A stretch of DNA of 64,000 nt from CAIKZY01 sp044374195. GTDB taxonomy: Bacteria; Actinomycetota; Actinomycetes; S36-B12. Shown here one piece after another: positions 40,925-49,230 of the stretch; the first letter of the stretch is position 1; the number at the start of each line of letters is the position of its first letter. The stretch is from the NCBI GenBank assembly GCA_044374195.1, contig JBILOY010000004.1, positions 1 through 64,000 of the forward strand, read 5' to 3'. A model generated the notes under the pieces. It ran no database searches and was not told the origin of the DNA. It saw nothing but the letters and a program-made list of their open reading frames with translations. Made by a program: the position numbers and the translations under genes.

Positions 40925-40958
40925 TGCGGTGTCAGCTCACACGTGAGCCGACACCGCA
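40925..40958 (+). terminator. Strong hairpin after the YHYH gene
   Basis: Stem TGCGGTGTC-GCTCAC pairs with GTGAGC-GACACCGCA around a two-base loop, with one mismatch pair. Likely terminator although the T tract is weak. Confidence 0.65.
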
Positions 40959-41049
40959 TGTTCGTGTTGCGGCGAGGATTCATTGCGAGTGAGCCCCGTG
41001 AGTGCTAAGTAACCCATTAGGATTAGAGAAATAACTTTGGGGAGTGGGC

Positions 41050-41475
41050 ATGGGTAAGTCGACTGAGAAGACCTGGAATCGTGGACGCTACTGGGCAGCC
41101 ACGATCATCCTGTGCGCGCTTCTGATCTTTTCCGCCGTGCTGGTTTTTCGTAGTTCGGCCATGGCGGATGAACTGTCCGGTGAGTTTCGCATGCCGGAGT
41201 ACCTGGGGCTCTGGGTACTGCCTATCGCCCAGTTGCTGGCAGCCGCCATCATCTTGTGGCGGAAGCTCCCCACACTCCGAGTTTTCGCCTACTCCTGGGT
41301 GCTCTTCTACTTCGTACTTGAGTTGATACTGCTGATCAATGTGCAGGATTACGTGTTGGCTGCCCTCTCCGGCTTCAAGATCGTGGTGTGGGCATTTGCC
41401 TTCCATTGGGATCGCAACCGAATCGCGAACAGCGTCCCGAAGGCAGTCGGTAGTGAGGCCCCCGAGCCCGCCTGA
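41050..41475 (+). CDS. DoxX-like membrane protein 1
   Basis: 141 aa, ATG 41050. Four hydrophobic helices; ends with WAFAFHWDRNRIANSVPKAV. It is a clear paralogue of the gene at 41680 (WAYIADRNRIAKSAPQAV, similar helix pattern). Resembles the DoxX-like family of small membrane proteins of uncertain redox-related role. Confidence 0.7.
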   Translation: MGKSTEKTWNRGRYWAATIILCALLIFSAVLVFRSSAMADELSGEFRMPEYLGLWVLPIAQLLAAAIILWRKLPTLRVFAYSWVLFYFVLELILLINVQDYVLAALSGFKIVVWAFAFHWDRNRIANSVPKAVGSEAPEPA

Positions 41476-41679
41476 TGCCTTGTGAGGCGAACTGGGTTGA
41501 CCATCGCGTTGGCCGACTGAGTTCCCATTGGAGCGTGTTCGGGCCGCACAGAAATTGATCGAAAAAACAAGAGAATAAACTTTAAAAGACAGCCGCACGG
41601 TGCTAGATTGCTCACCGTTGGTGCTTTATGAGCGTCCGACTATTCGAAATCATACGTGCGACATTTAGTAGGAGCGTTC

Positions 41680-42093
41680 ATGTCAAAGTCGTCTCACTCT
41701 TCTTACAACAAGGTGCTCTACTGGATTCCCACCATCTTCCTGTGTGCTGGGATGATCGCTTCCACGCTGTTGTGGTTCACGGTTACCGGTCCGCCGGAAA
41801 TTCTCAAGATCGCCGAAACGATGAAGGCGCCGAACACCTGGGTTTTCTATGCGCTGCCGTTCGGCCAGTTCATTGCCGCAATCATCATTCTCAACCGAAA
41901 GATGCCCGCGGCTCGAACCTTCGCGTACGCATTTGCCATGTTCTATAACGGTGCGTTGATGCTCCTGCTGCTCAACTCGGACAGCACTGCGGGAGCAGCT
42001 GTAGAGTTCGGCAAGATCGCGGTCGCGGTTTGGGCCTACATTGCCGATCGCAACCGAATCGCGAAGAGCGCGCCGCAGGCAGTCTCCGCTTGA
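41680..42093 (+). CDS. DoxX-like membrane protein 2
   Basis: 137 aa from ATG 41680, preceded by TAGGAG. Four helices, PFGQFIAAIIILNRKMPAAR, ending ADRNRIAKSAPQAV. Tandem paralogue of the 41050 gene; each has its own upstream AT-rich promoter region. Function unknown. Confidence 0.7.
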   Translation: MSKSSHSSYNKVLYWIPTIFLCAGMIASTLLWFTVTGPPEILKIAETMKAPNTWVFYALPFGQFIAAIIILNRKMPAARTFAYAFAMFYNGALMLLLLNSDSTAGAAVEFGKIAVAVWAYIADRNRIAKSAPQAVSA

Positions 42094-42153
42094 GCCCAGA
42101 GCAACCGGAGTAAGGCGACGGCTCTACGTGAAGATGCGTGCGGCGGTTAGCGG

Positions 42154-42783
42154 CTACTTCGACGGGGTTGCGTACAGGTAGGCGCACGTCATTTCGGCGT
42201 ACTGAGTTGCGACGAATTTAGTGCTCAGGTTGACACTCGAGAATTCGACTTGGTCGAGCATGATCTGCTGAAACACTGCCGCAATGCTCATGCGTGAGGC
42301 CATTTCAATGCGACGCTTGTCCGCCGCGCTCGTGAACGTGGGCAGGTAGCTCTTGATGAGGTCGAGGAACGTGGTGTTGATCCCAACGGTGAACCGACCA
42401 CCGGTATCACGCCATTCCCGGTTATGAGAGTTGCCCACCGCGAAGAAGTAGAGAGGCACCCTGTACCGCTGGACTACCTCGAAAGTTCCCGTGAAGGCTG
42501 TTCGCATGGCGGAATCGAGATCGGGTTCCTTCGCAGCCTTTGCAAGTACCGGCATAAGTTCGGCCCCAACAACCTGGAGCACTCGCTCGTGCATGGCATC
42601 AAGAAACCCGTGCATGTCGCCAAACCGGGCGTAGAAGGAGCCAGTGGAAGTGTCAGCGCGCTCGATAACTGCCTCGAGGGTGAGAGCGGGGCTTCCGCCC
42701 TCGTAGAACAACTGCTCACCGGCATCGAGCATGCGATTCATCGACTCGATGCTTCGCTGTTGAACGGGCACTCTGCGAGCCAC
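42154..42783 (-). CDS. TetR-family regulator
   Basis: 209 aa from GTG 42783. N-terminal HTH with GEQLFYEGGSPALTLEAVIE and SFYARFGDMHGFLDAM. C-terminal ligand domain has no assignable specificity. It ends close to the DoxX-like gene (convergent) and may control neighbouring membrane or secreted proteins. Confidence 0.85.
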   Translation of the reverse strand: MARRVPVQQRSIESMNRMLDAGEQLFYEGGSPALTLEAVIERADTSTGSFYARFGDMHGFLDAMHERVLQVVGAELMPVLAKAAKEPDLDSAMRTAFTGTFEVVQRYRVPLYFFAVGNSHNREWRDTGGRFTVGINTTFLDLIKSYLPTFTSAADKRRIEMASRMSIAAVFQQIMLDQVEFSSVNLSTKFVATQYAEMTCAYLYATPSK

Positions 42784-42879
42784 GGCGGCACCCCTCTCAT
42801 TCCCAGTTCATTTACTTCAGAGTAGCAAGGTTTCCGCTGGGATCAGACTAGAACCAGATCTCTATCTCGAAGTGTCCCT

Positions 42880-43419
42880 CTATTCAGCGACAAGCAGCGT
42901 CCCAATAAGAAGGTGAAGGATTCGTTGTCGATGCGCTTTATCGAGGCTCGATGCGTCCACGGACAAGATCATCCCCTCGGTAACTACGCCAATCGCTTCC
43001 GCCACCAGTTGCGGATCAATGCCCGGCGCACATCGTCCTTCGAGTAGCTGTGCCAGTCGCTCGCTCCACCATCGATCGAATTCCGCGGCTCGCTCGGTGA
43101 TCTCTGGTTCGATGCCAACTCGGTACGCAGCAACGATTGCCCACCACACGCCGTCGGGATCCGCCTCAATCGACCATTCGAGGAAGGTCGCGAGGGGGTC
43201 GTCGGCCGTAAGCAGCACTGACTCGATCTGCTCCTGCATCTGCGTCAGGCTTTCGCTGACGGCCTCGCGCAGGAGCTCGTCGCGGTCAGCGAAGTAGTGG
43301 GTGATGGCGGAGGTCGATCGGCCGACCTCGCGAGCGACTCGGCGGATGGTCACCGCCGGGACACCCTCGGTGGCGATCACCCGGATCGTCGCCTCTTTGA
43401 CCTCGTCGCGCACGCTCAT
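42880..43419 (-). CDS. TetR-family regulator of the P450-MFS locus
   Basis: 179 aa from ATG 43419. HTH EATIRVIATEGVPAVTIRRV and STSAITHYFADRDELLREAV; C-terminal domain with FLEWSIEADPDGVWW. Divergent from the P450 gene with two palindromes in between. A truncated copy lies at 23874-24256. Confidence 0.88.
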   Translation of the reverse strand: MSVRDEVKEATIRVIATEGVPAVTIRRVAREVGRSTSAITHYFADRDELLREAVSESLTQMQEQIESVLLTADDPLATFLEWSIEADPDGVWWAIVAAYRVGIEPEITERAAEFDRWWSERLAQLLEGRCAPGIDPQLVAEAIGVVTEGMILSVDASSLDKAHRQRILHLLIGTLLVAE

Positions 43420-43458
43420 TTGACGATCATACAACAAGTGTTGTACAACAGGTGTTGT
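43420..43458 (+). promoter_or_regulatory. Tandem TetR operators and leaderless P450 promoter
   Basis: Two abutting 14-bp palindromes, ACAACAAGTGTTGT (43431-43444) and ACAACAGGTGTTGT (43445-43458). A -35 TTGACG (43420-43425) and -10 TACAAC (43444-43449) put the transcription start at the P450 GTG (43457), so both operators cover the promoter. Strong case for TetR control. Confidence 0.82.
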
Positions 43459-44794
43459 GACCGCGACTCCAGCTCAGCGAGCGTCCAGATCTATGGCCGA
43501 CGTTCAGCGTGACCTGCATAGGGGAGCCTCCATCGGCACCGTCTGGGCCCTCAGTCGCGCGTTCTCACTTATCGGTGATCCGGGTGGGGTCCTCGAGACG
43601 ACCGACGACATGGTCGGCTTTGCCGACAGCCTGCGCACCCGTGCCTTTATTAGAAGCCGGGGCGGCGAGGTCTACTCATCGAACTATGAGGTGTGCTCGG
43701 CCGTACTGCGCTCGCCCGATGCATCGGCCGATATCCCCGAGCCACGCAACCTCCTTGAATCGCTCCTGATCGGACCGAGACCACCGAAGGACCGCATTGA
43801 TCCGTTGCTCGATGCCATCATCAGCAAGGACGGTGCGGCTCACTCGCGAATGCGACGCCTGGTGCAACCCGCCTTCACCCATCGCATCATGCAGGGCTGG
43901 CGCGATGCCACGGAGCGCGTGGCCGCGCAGCTGGTCGCGGCACTTCCTGATGATCGTCCATTTGACCTGGTGCGCGATCTGGCTGCTCCACTCCCTATGG
44001 CCGTCATCTGCGAGATCCTCGGCGTGCCCTATGCGGATCGCGATCAGTTCAGCGCCTGGGGCGACACCCTTGCTGAAGGGCTGGACAGGCCGCGCAGTCT
44101 CAGTCAAGCGCGACGCATGGACGTTGCCTCGCAGGCGCTCGTCGGATATCTGAGCGATCTGCTCGAGCAACGCCGAGCGAACCCCGCGGGTGATCTCCTC
44201 AGTTCGATGGCGACAGCCGAGGAAGAAGGCGATCGCCTCGACGACCGTGACATCGTCGGCACGGCATCATTTCTGCTGCTTGCCGGCTTCGAGACGACAG
44301 TCAACCTGCTTGGCGCTGGCACCGAAGTCCTGCTGCGGCACCCGCATCAGTTCGCGGAGGTCGCTGCCGATCCGCAGCTGATTCCCGATCTCGTGGAGGA
44401 AGCGCTGCGCTACGTGAGCCCGGTGCAGTACACGTTCCGTACTGCATTGGCACCCATCGAACTGCCCGGTGGTGAGGTGCTGGGGGAGGGCGAGACAATC
44501 ATTCTCATGCTTGTCGGCGCGAATCGTGATCCCCAGATCTTCGATGAGCCCAATCGCTTTGACATTCATCGTCACAACTCCCGCAAGCACCTTGCCTTCG
44601 GCTTCGGAATTCATCACTGCCTCGGTGCTGCACTCGCGCGCATGGAGGCGGAGATCACCTGGCGTCACTTGATTGCACGGTTCCCTGATCCGCAGGCATG
44701 GAGCCTTGCGGGGGAGCCGGTGCCTAATCCGAGTCGAATGATTCACGGACTTCGCTCCCTGCCGGTGCAGGTCGACAGACGCGTCCGGGCATGA
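43457..44794 (+). CDS. Cytochrome P450
   Basis: 445 aa, GTG start inside the second operator. I-helix LLAGFETTVNLL, ExxR EEALRYV and the heme loop FGFGIHHCLGAALAR with the Cys ligand near residue 388. Soluble bacterial class; needs a ferredoxin and reductase encoded elsewhere. Together with the MFS pump and TetR it probably forms a xenobiotic or metabolite modification-and-export unit. ATGA overlap with the MFS gene. Confidence 0.93.
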   Translation: MTATPAQRASRSMADVQRDLHRGASIGTVWALSRAFSLIGDPGGVLETTDDMVGFADSLRTRAFIRSRGGEVYSSNYEVCSAVLRSPDASADIPEPRNLLESLLIGPRPPKDRIDPLLDAIISKDGAAHSRMRRLVQPAFTHRIMQGWRDATERVAAQLVAALPDDRPFDLVRDLAAPLPMAVICEILGVPYADRDQFSAWGDTLAEGLDRPRSLSQARRMDVASQALVGYLSDLLEQRRANPAGDLLSSMATAEEEGDRLDDRDIVGTASFLLLAGFETTVNLLGAGTEVLLRHPHQFAEVAADPQLIPDLVEEALRYVSPVQYTFRTALAPIELPGGEVLGEGETIILMLVGANRDPQIFDEPNRFDIHRHNSRKHLAFGFGIHHCLGAALARMEAEITWRHLIARFPDPQAWSLAGEPVPNPSRMIHGLRSLPVQVDRRVRA

Positions 44795-46032
44795 CGTCCA
44801 CAATCCGCTGGACTCCCATCGCCCTCCTGGAGGCCACGAACCTTCTGTCGGGGATGTCCAACGGCGTCGTCACGATTGCGATCCCGTGGCTTGTGCTGCA
44901 GCGCACCGGGTCGGTCACGGCGGCAGGCCTTGTCGCGGCACTTTCGGCGCTGCCGGGCATTGTCGCGAGCCCGTTCGCAGGCTGGGCGGTCGATCACTTC
45001 GGGCGTCGGATCGTCAGCATCGTCTCCGACATCTTGTCGGCTATCTCCGTGGCGGCGATTCCGATCGTCGCAATGGTGACTGACCTCAACATCGCCATCA
45101 TCTTGGGGCTCGCGATGCTCGGCGCGGTCTTCGATCCGGCGGGCTACACCGCGCGCCGCGCACTCATCCCCGACGTCGCCGAGGCAAGTGGCATGGAGGT
45201 CACGCGCCTAAACGGTCTGCACGAGGGCATCTTCGGGGTCGGCTGGATCGTCGGCCCCCTTGCCGGTTCGCTGCTTATCGCTGCGCTCGGCGACACAGCA
45301 GCCTTTTGGGCACCGTTCGGCTTATTCGTGCTCGCGGCCATCCTCATCTCATTGCTTCGCGTCACGGATGCCGGGCAGATCGCGAAAGCCGAACGCGAGG
45401 AGGCGGGAATTGAGCCACTCAGCGGGTGGCAGAACGCGATCTTGGGAGTGAAGCTGCTCTGGCGTGATCGCACACTGCGCGCTGTCACCATCGCGGTCAT
45501 GGTGCTCGCCGCGATCTACCTGCCAACCGAGACAGTGCTCCTTCCGGCGTACTTCACCGAAATTGACTCTCCCGAGCAACTTGGCTTCATCCTCGCCGCA
45601 CTCTCTGCCGGCGCCATGGTCGGTGCCTTCTCCTATGGCTGGCTGAATCAGAGGATGAGTCGGCGCACGATTGTGTATGCCACTCTCTTCGGCTCGGCGC
45701 TCACCTATATACCGATGGCGCTGTTACCTCCGATCGGAATCTTCATCACCTTCGCCTTCCTCTGCGGTCTCACCTGGGGCCCGATGCAGCCGCTGCTCAC
45801 CACCATCGTGCAGCTGCGCGTCGATCCTGATGCGCAAGGCCGAGTCTTTGGCATCCAGACGGCGACCTTCTACGTTGCTCCGCCCGCCGCGATGTTCCTC
45901 GCAGGCGTGTTAGCCGAGAGTTTCGGCGTCATGCCCGTGCTGCTGGGGATCGCCGGGCTGTTGTTGGTCACGGCAATTGCTGTCTTGAGAGTGAAGAGCC
46001 TGCGCGACCTCGACTCCGATCGCCTCAGCTAG
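44791..46032 (+). CDS. MFS efflux transporter
   Basis: 413 aa, 12 helices. GWAVDHFGRRIVSIV in the first cytoplasmic loop is the MFS motif; SYGWLNQRMSRR is its counterpart in the second half. Likely exports the P450 substrate or product. C-terminal fragments of the same gene occur at 24369-24520 and 37469-37964. A toxin-antitoxin module starts 14 nt after the stop. Confidence 0.9.
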   Translation: MTSTIRWTPIALLEATNLLSGMSNGVVTIAIPWLVLQRTGSVTAAGLVAALSALPGIVASPFAGWAVDHFGRRIVSIVSDILSAISVAAIPIVAMVTDLNIAIILGLAMLGAVFDPAGYTARRALIPDVAEASGMEVTRLNGLHEGIFGVGWIVGPLAGSLLIAALGDTAAFWAPFGLFVLAAILISLLRVTDAGQIAKAEREEAGIEPLSGWQNAILGVKLLWRDRTLRAVTIAVMVLAAIYLPTETVLLPAYFTEIDSPEQLGFILAALSAGAMVGAFSYGWLNQRMSRRTIVYATLFGSALTYIPMALLPPIGIFITFAFLCGLTWGPMQPLLTTIVQLRVDPDAQGRVFGIQTATFYVAPPAAMFLAGVLAESFGVMPVLLGIAGLLLVTAIAVLRVKSLRDLDSDRLS

Positions 46033-46045
46033 GAGCGAGTTGGGC

Positions 46046-46067
46046 AAGGTAGCACATGTGCTACCTT
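46046..46067 (+). promoter_or_regulatory. 22-bp perfect palindrome, toxin-antitoxin operator
   Basis: Half-site AAGGTAGCACA followed by its exact reverse complement, ending 6 nt before the antitoxin GTG. Expected binding site for the Phd-like antitoxin; the promoter must lie in the MFS 3' end. Confidence 0.72.
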
Positions 46068-46073
46068 GAGGGG

Positions 46074-46322
46074 GTGAGCACCATAGGAGTCCGTGAATTG
46101 CGGCAGAACGCGAGCGAGATCCTGCGCGAGGTCGAGGCGGGCGAACCCGCAACGGTCACCGTCGCCGGCCGACCCGTGGCGCAGATCGTCCCGCTCAGGG
46201 CTGATTGCTGGGCGTCCTGGGAGCGCATTGGCTCCATCTACGAGAGTGCGACAGATGCCGAGTGGGACGCCGACCGCAGAGGCTTCGGTGCCGCCGGTCT
46301 CAATGATCCGTGGGAACGCTGA
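46074..46322 (+). CDS. Phd/YefM-type antitoxin
   Basis: 82 aa from GTG 46074. STIGVRELRQNASEILREVE and VTVAGRPVAQIVPL are the DNA-binding N-terminus of the Phd family; the C-terminus with SWERIGSIY and NDPWER would wrap the toxin. Stop overlaps the PIN toxin ATG. Confidence 0.9.
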   Translation: MSTIGVRELRQNASEILREVEAGEPATVTVAGRPVAQIVPLRADCWASWERIGSIYESATDAEWDADRRGFGAAGLNDPWER

Positions 46323-46705
46323 TGAAGAGTGTGCTGGATACGAGCGTCCTGATAGCTGATTCACTCAATCCGATTGACGGCGACATTGCCATCAGCATGA
46401 TCTCTATCGCCGAACTGCAATTTGGCGTACTCGTGGCGCCGGATGACGAGCGTCGGGCGACTCGTCTGGCTCGCCTCAGTTCGATTCTGCGGGCATTCGA
46501 GCCGCTGCCCGTTGATGCAAAGGTCGCTGCCAGTTATGGGCAGCTCGCAGCAGCGACTCATCGCGCCGGACGCAAGGCCACGGCACGAAGCCTCGATCTG
46601 ATGATTGCCGCAACGGCACATGCGCATGGCGCCCGGCTGATCACCTCCAACATCGACGATGTTCGGCATCTCGACGGGCTCATCGAAATCGTCGAGGTCA
46701 GTTAG
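46322..46705 (+). CDS. VapC-type PIN-domain toxin
   Basis: 127 aa. PIN acidic residues: D6 in VLDTSVL, E31 in SIAELQFG, the D in RSLDLMIAATA and a late Asp in NIDDV. Family members are Mg-dependent ribonucleases, often cutting tRNA or rRNA. Complete; translationally coupled to the antitoxin. Confidence 0.92.
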   Translation: MKSVLDTSVLIADSLNPIDGDIAISMISIAELQFGVLVAPDDERRATRLARLSSILRAFEPLPVDAKVAASYGQLAAATHRAGRKATARSLDLMIAATAHAHGARLITSNIDDVRHLDGLIEIVEVS

Positions 46706-46737
46706 AGGCCTACCCACGCTGGGAAGAGGGAGCAGTC

Positions 46738-47619
46738 TCAGCTGGCGACGGTCCATCGATCAGTGGTCGTCCAGACCAGGTATCTGGTGCACACGACTCC
46801 GCCACGTCCTCCGTTCACCCACTGGGCCCAGGAGGTTCCCCATCCACCGGATTCAGATCCAGCCCAATTGAGCTTCTGGTCAGCAACAGATGAGCAGCCA
46901 CCCGTTGGTTGTCCTACCTGCTGCAAGAGAGGCTGCGGCGTTTGGGAGGGAACGGGCGCGGTGTAAACAAAGCTCCCGCCAAGGATGGACCAGCCGCTGG
47001 GAAGGGATGAGGGTGTGCCGGTCAAGCCACTTGAGGTCACTCCGGTCAGGGTTGCGCCGCTGAAGTTGGCTCCCGAGAGATTTCCACTAGTGATTGTGGC
47101 ATTAGAGAAATTCGCATTGGTGAGATTCGTGTTTGTCATGTCGGGGCTTGTGAGTGTGGAGGCGCTGAAATCGCAACCTGACAAGTCCAGTCCTGCGCCG
47201 GAGCCGATGACCTGACAGATTCCGGTGGACACCGTCGAGGTGTAGTTGCTGTTTCCGCTGTAGGTGGCAGTGATCACGAACTCACCGCTGGATCCAATCC
47301 CGCTGCCGAGCAGGGAGATAAGGGCTAAAGCATACGTATTGTCGGAGCTTCGGTTGAGAGTTGAGGGGGAGCCAATAGTCCGGTTACCTTCCTTGAAGGT
47401 AACCGTTCCAGTCGCCAGCGCTCCGGAAGTCACGACGCGAGCTTCAAACAGCACGCTACTGCTTGACGGGCTAACTGCGTTGTCGGAAAACAAGGTCACG
47501 CTGTTCGGCGCCACCGCTGCCCGCGCAGGGGGTGCTGACAGGAGAAGGCTGCTGGTGAGAAGAGCGACTCCCGCACAGAACGTGCTCAAGAGTCGCGTGT
47601 GATCGATGCGCAGAATCAT
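46738..47619 (-). CDS. Secreted Ig-like plus pentapeptide-repeat protein
   Basis: 293 aa. Signal peptide ending APPARAA, a bacterial Ig-like (Big_3) domain at about 40-135 (SVTLFSDNAVSPSSSS, ATYSGNSNYTSTV), then pentapeptide repeats (LTNANFSNATITSGNLSGAN). The end GTSWAQWVNGGRGGVVCTR shares W..W.NGG.GG.VC.R with the relics at 37145 and 22564. Likely cell-surface or extracellular; function unknown. Confidence 0.78.
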   Translation of the reverse strand: MILRIDHTRLLSTFCAGVALLTSSLLLSAPPARAAVAPNSVTLFSDNAVSPSSSSVLFEARVVTSGALATGTVTFKEGNRTIGSPSTLNRSSDNTYALALISLLGSGIGSSGEFVITATYSGNSNYTSTVSTGICQVIGSGAGLDLSGCDFSASTLTSPDMTNTNLTNANFSNATITSGNLSGANFSGATLTGVTSSGLTGTPSSLPSGWSILGGSFVYTAPVPSQTPQPLLQQVGQPTGGCSSVADQKLNWAGSESGGWGTSWAQWVNGGRGGVVCTRYLVWTTTDRWTVAS

Positions 47620-47857
47620 GATCTGTAGTCCTCGGGGTGTAAGGCTCGGTATGAAATCAATGGCTTAGGCTTTTCGTCCTACCAGGGCAAAAGGATAACG
47701 CGGTGTTGAACGCGAGGGTTCCTTTCTGTTTAAGAATTGCCGAGATCACGGCTTCACTGTGATCGCTCAGGCGGTGGACGACGCAAGGTTTGCGATGAAT
47801 TTCTCCCGGCTTCGGCCCAGGTTCGGTAGTTTCTCCCCATCCGCCTGAAGGAGGCCT
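47620..47857. other. Divergent intergenic region
   Basis: Holds the promoters of the secreted protein and the aldo/keto reductase; a clear AAGGAGG precedes the ATG at 47858. No further element recognised. Confidence 0.5.
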
Positions 47858-48709
47858 ATGTCTATCGATCCGAACATCGTCCCGAACATCGCCCTCAACG
47901 ACGGCACGACCATTCCCCAGATCGGATTCGGTCTATGGCAGGTGCCCCCGGTCGAGGCTGAGGCTGCGACCGCCGAGGCGCTGCTGGTCGGTTACCGCCA
48001 CGTCGACAGCGCTGCTGTCTACGCGAATGAGGCGGAGGCCGGGGCAGCCGTCGCGAAGAGCGGGCTTTCTCGTTCCGACGTCTATGTCACGACCAAGATG
48101 TGGAATCCCGATCATGGCTACGACAACGCCATGCGTGCCTTCGACACCAGCATGAGCAAGCTCGGCTTCGAGTATCTCGATCTGTTCCTTATTCACTGGC
48201 AGTGCGTTCCGCTGGGCAAGTACGTCGAGACCTGGAAGGCGCTCATTGACATCCAGAAGTCAGGTCGCGTGCGCTCGATCGGTGTCTCCAACTTCAAGGA
48301 GCCTGCACTGCGCGAGATCATCGACGTCACCGGCGTCGTCCCGGTGCTCAACCAGATCGAGCTGCACCCGTGGTTCCCGCAGCTCGACATGCGTGCGGTG
48401 CATGCTGAGTACGGCATTGCGACCGAGTCGTGGAGCCCGCTGGCTTCAGGTCAGCTGATCGATAACGAGTTGCTGGCAGCCATCGGCGCCAAGCACGGTA
48501 AGTCGACTGCTCAGGTGATGATCCGCTGGCACCTCCAGGAAGGCCTGATCGTGCTGCCGAAGTCGGTCACGCCCTCGCGCATCGCGGAGAACATCGACGT
48601 GTTCGGCTTCGAGCTCGATGCCGACGACATGGCCGCGATCGCGACCCTGGAGAACGGCTACCGCACCGGGCCTGACCCGGATGACTTCTTGATGATGACC
48701 TGGGAGTAG
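47858..48709 (+). CDS. Aldo/keto reductase
   Basis: 283 aa. GYRHVDSAAVYANE has catalytic Asp and Tyr, VTTKMWN the catalytic Lys, and FLIHWQ the His. LNQIELHPWFPQ and VLPKSVTPSRIAENIDVFGF bind NADPH. Standard 2,5-diketo-gluconate-reductase-like enzyme reducing aldehydes and ketones. Confidence 0.93.
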   Translation: MSIDPNIVPNIALNDGTTIPQIGFGLWQVPPVEAEAATAEALLVGYRHVDSAAVYANEAEAGAAVAKSGLSRSDVYVTTKMWNPDHGYDNAMRAFDTSMSKLGFEYLDLFLIHWQCVPLGKYVETWKALIDIQKSGRVRSIGVSNFKEPALREIIDVTGVVPVLNQIELHPWFPQLDMRAVHAEYGIATESWSPLASGQLIDNELLAAIGAKHGKSTAQVMIRWHLQEGLIVLPKSVTPSRIAENIDVFGFELDADDMAAIATLENGYRTGPDPDDFLMMTWE

Positions 48710-48775
48710 TCGGCATCGCCTTGATCACAGGTGTCGCTGCCTGACTCGCGTGGGACGCGACCGTAGCCTCTTTAT

Positions 48776-49168
48776 ATGAGCACCAAGGCCCCACGTTCGG
48801 CGGCAGGCCGCCCTTCGCGGAAGCAGGGAGAATCTCGTCCGCCGAACCGGCGGTGGACTGCTCGCCAGGTAATCGCTGGCGTGGGTGCATTTGCGGTGGT
48901 GGTTGTGGTGGCAGTCAGCGGGAGCTTCATTGCTGGCGATGACTCTTCCGCACCGGATGCCAAGGCTGAATGCGGCTGGAATCTCAGCACCACCGCGGGT
49001 CAGGAAGCGAATGCCATGTACCTGAATGAGGCTGCACAGTGGATCGCGGAGCGTGATCCCTTCTCAACCGAGACGCCTCCTGCCCCGACTAGCGAGTACT
49101 GGCTCGGGGAGTGCGCGAGCAAGCCTGTGCCGCCGCCGATTGACGAGGCCCACCCGCATGATGAATAG
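48776..49168 (+). CDS. Membrane-anchored small protein, YWLGEC family (paralogue of the 8593 gene)
   Basis: 130 aa. Basic N-terminus, one membrane helix (VIAGVGAFAVVVVVAVSG), then ECGWNLSTTAGQEANAMY, AAQWIAE, a Pro-rich linker, SEYWLGEC and PPPIDEA. Same order and spacing as the 8593 protein, with both cysteines kept. Unknown, probably outside the membrane. Confidence 0.72.
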   Translation: MSTKAPRSAAGRPSRKQGESRPPNRRWTARQVIAGVGAFAVVVVVAVSGSFIAGDDSSAPDAKAECGWNLSTTAGQEANAMYLNEAAQWIAERDPFSTETPPAPTSEYWLGECASKPVPPPIDEAHPHDE

Positions 49169-49230
49169 AAAGTCTGCTCCCGCGAATGGCCCCGGCTGAC
49201 GATGGTGCAATTGACTGGGCAGAGGCCTTC

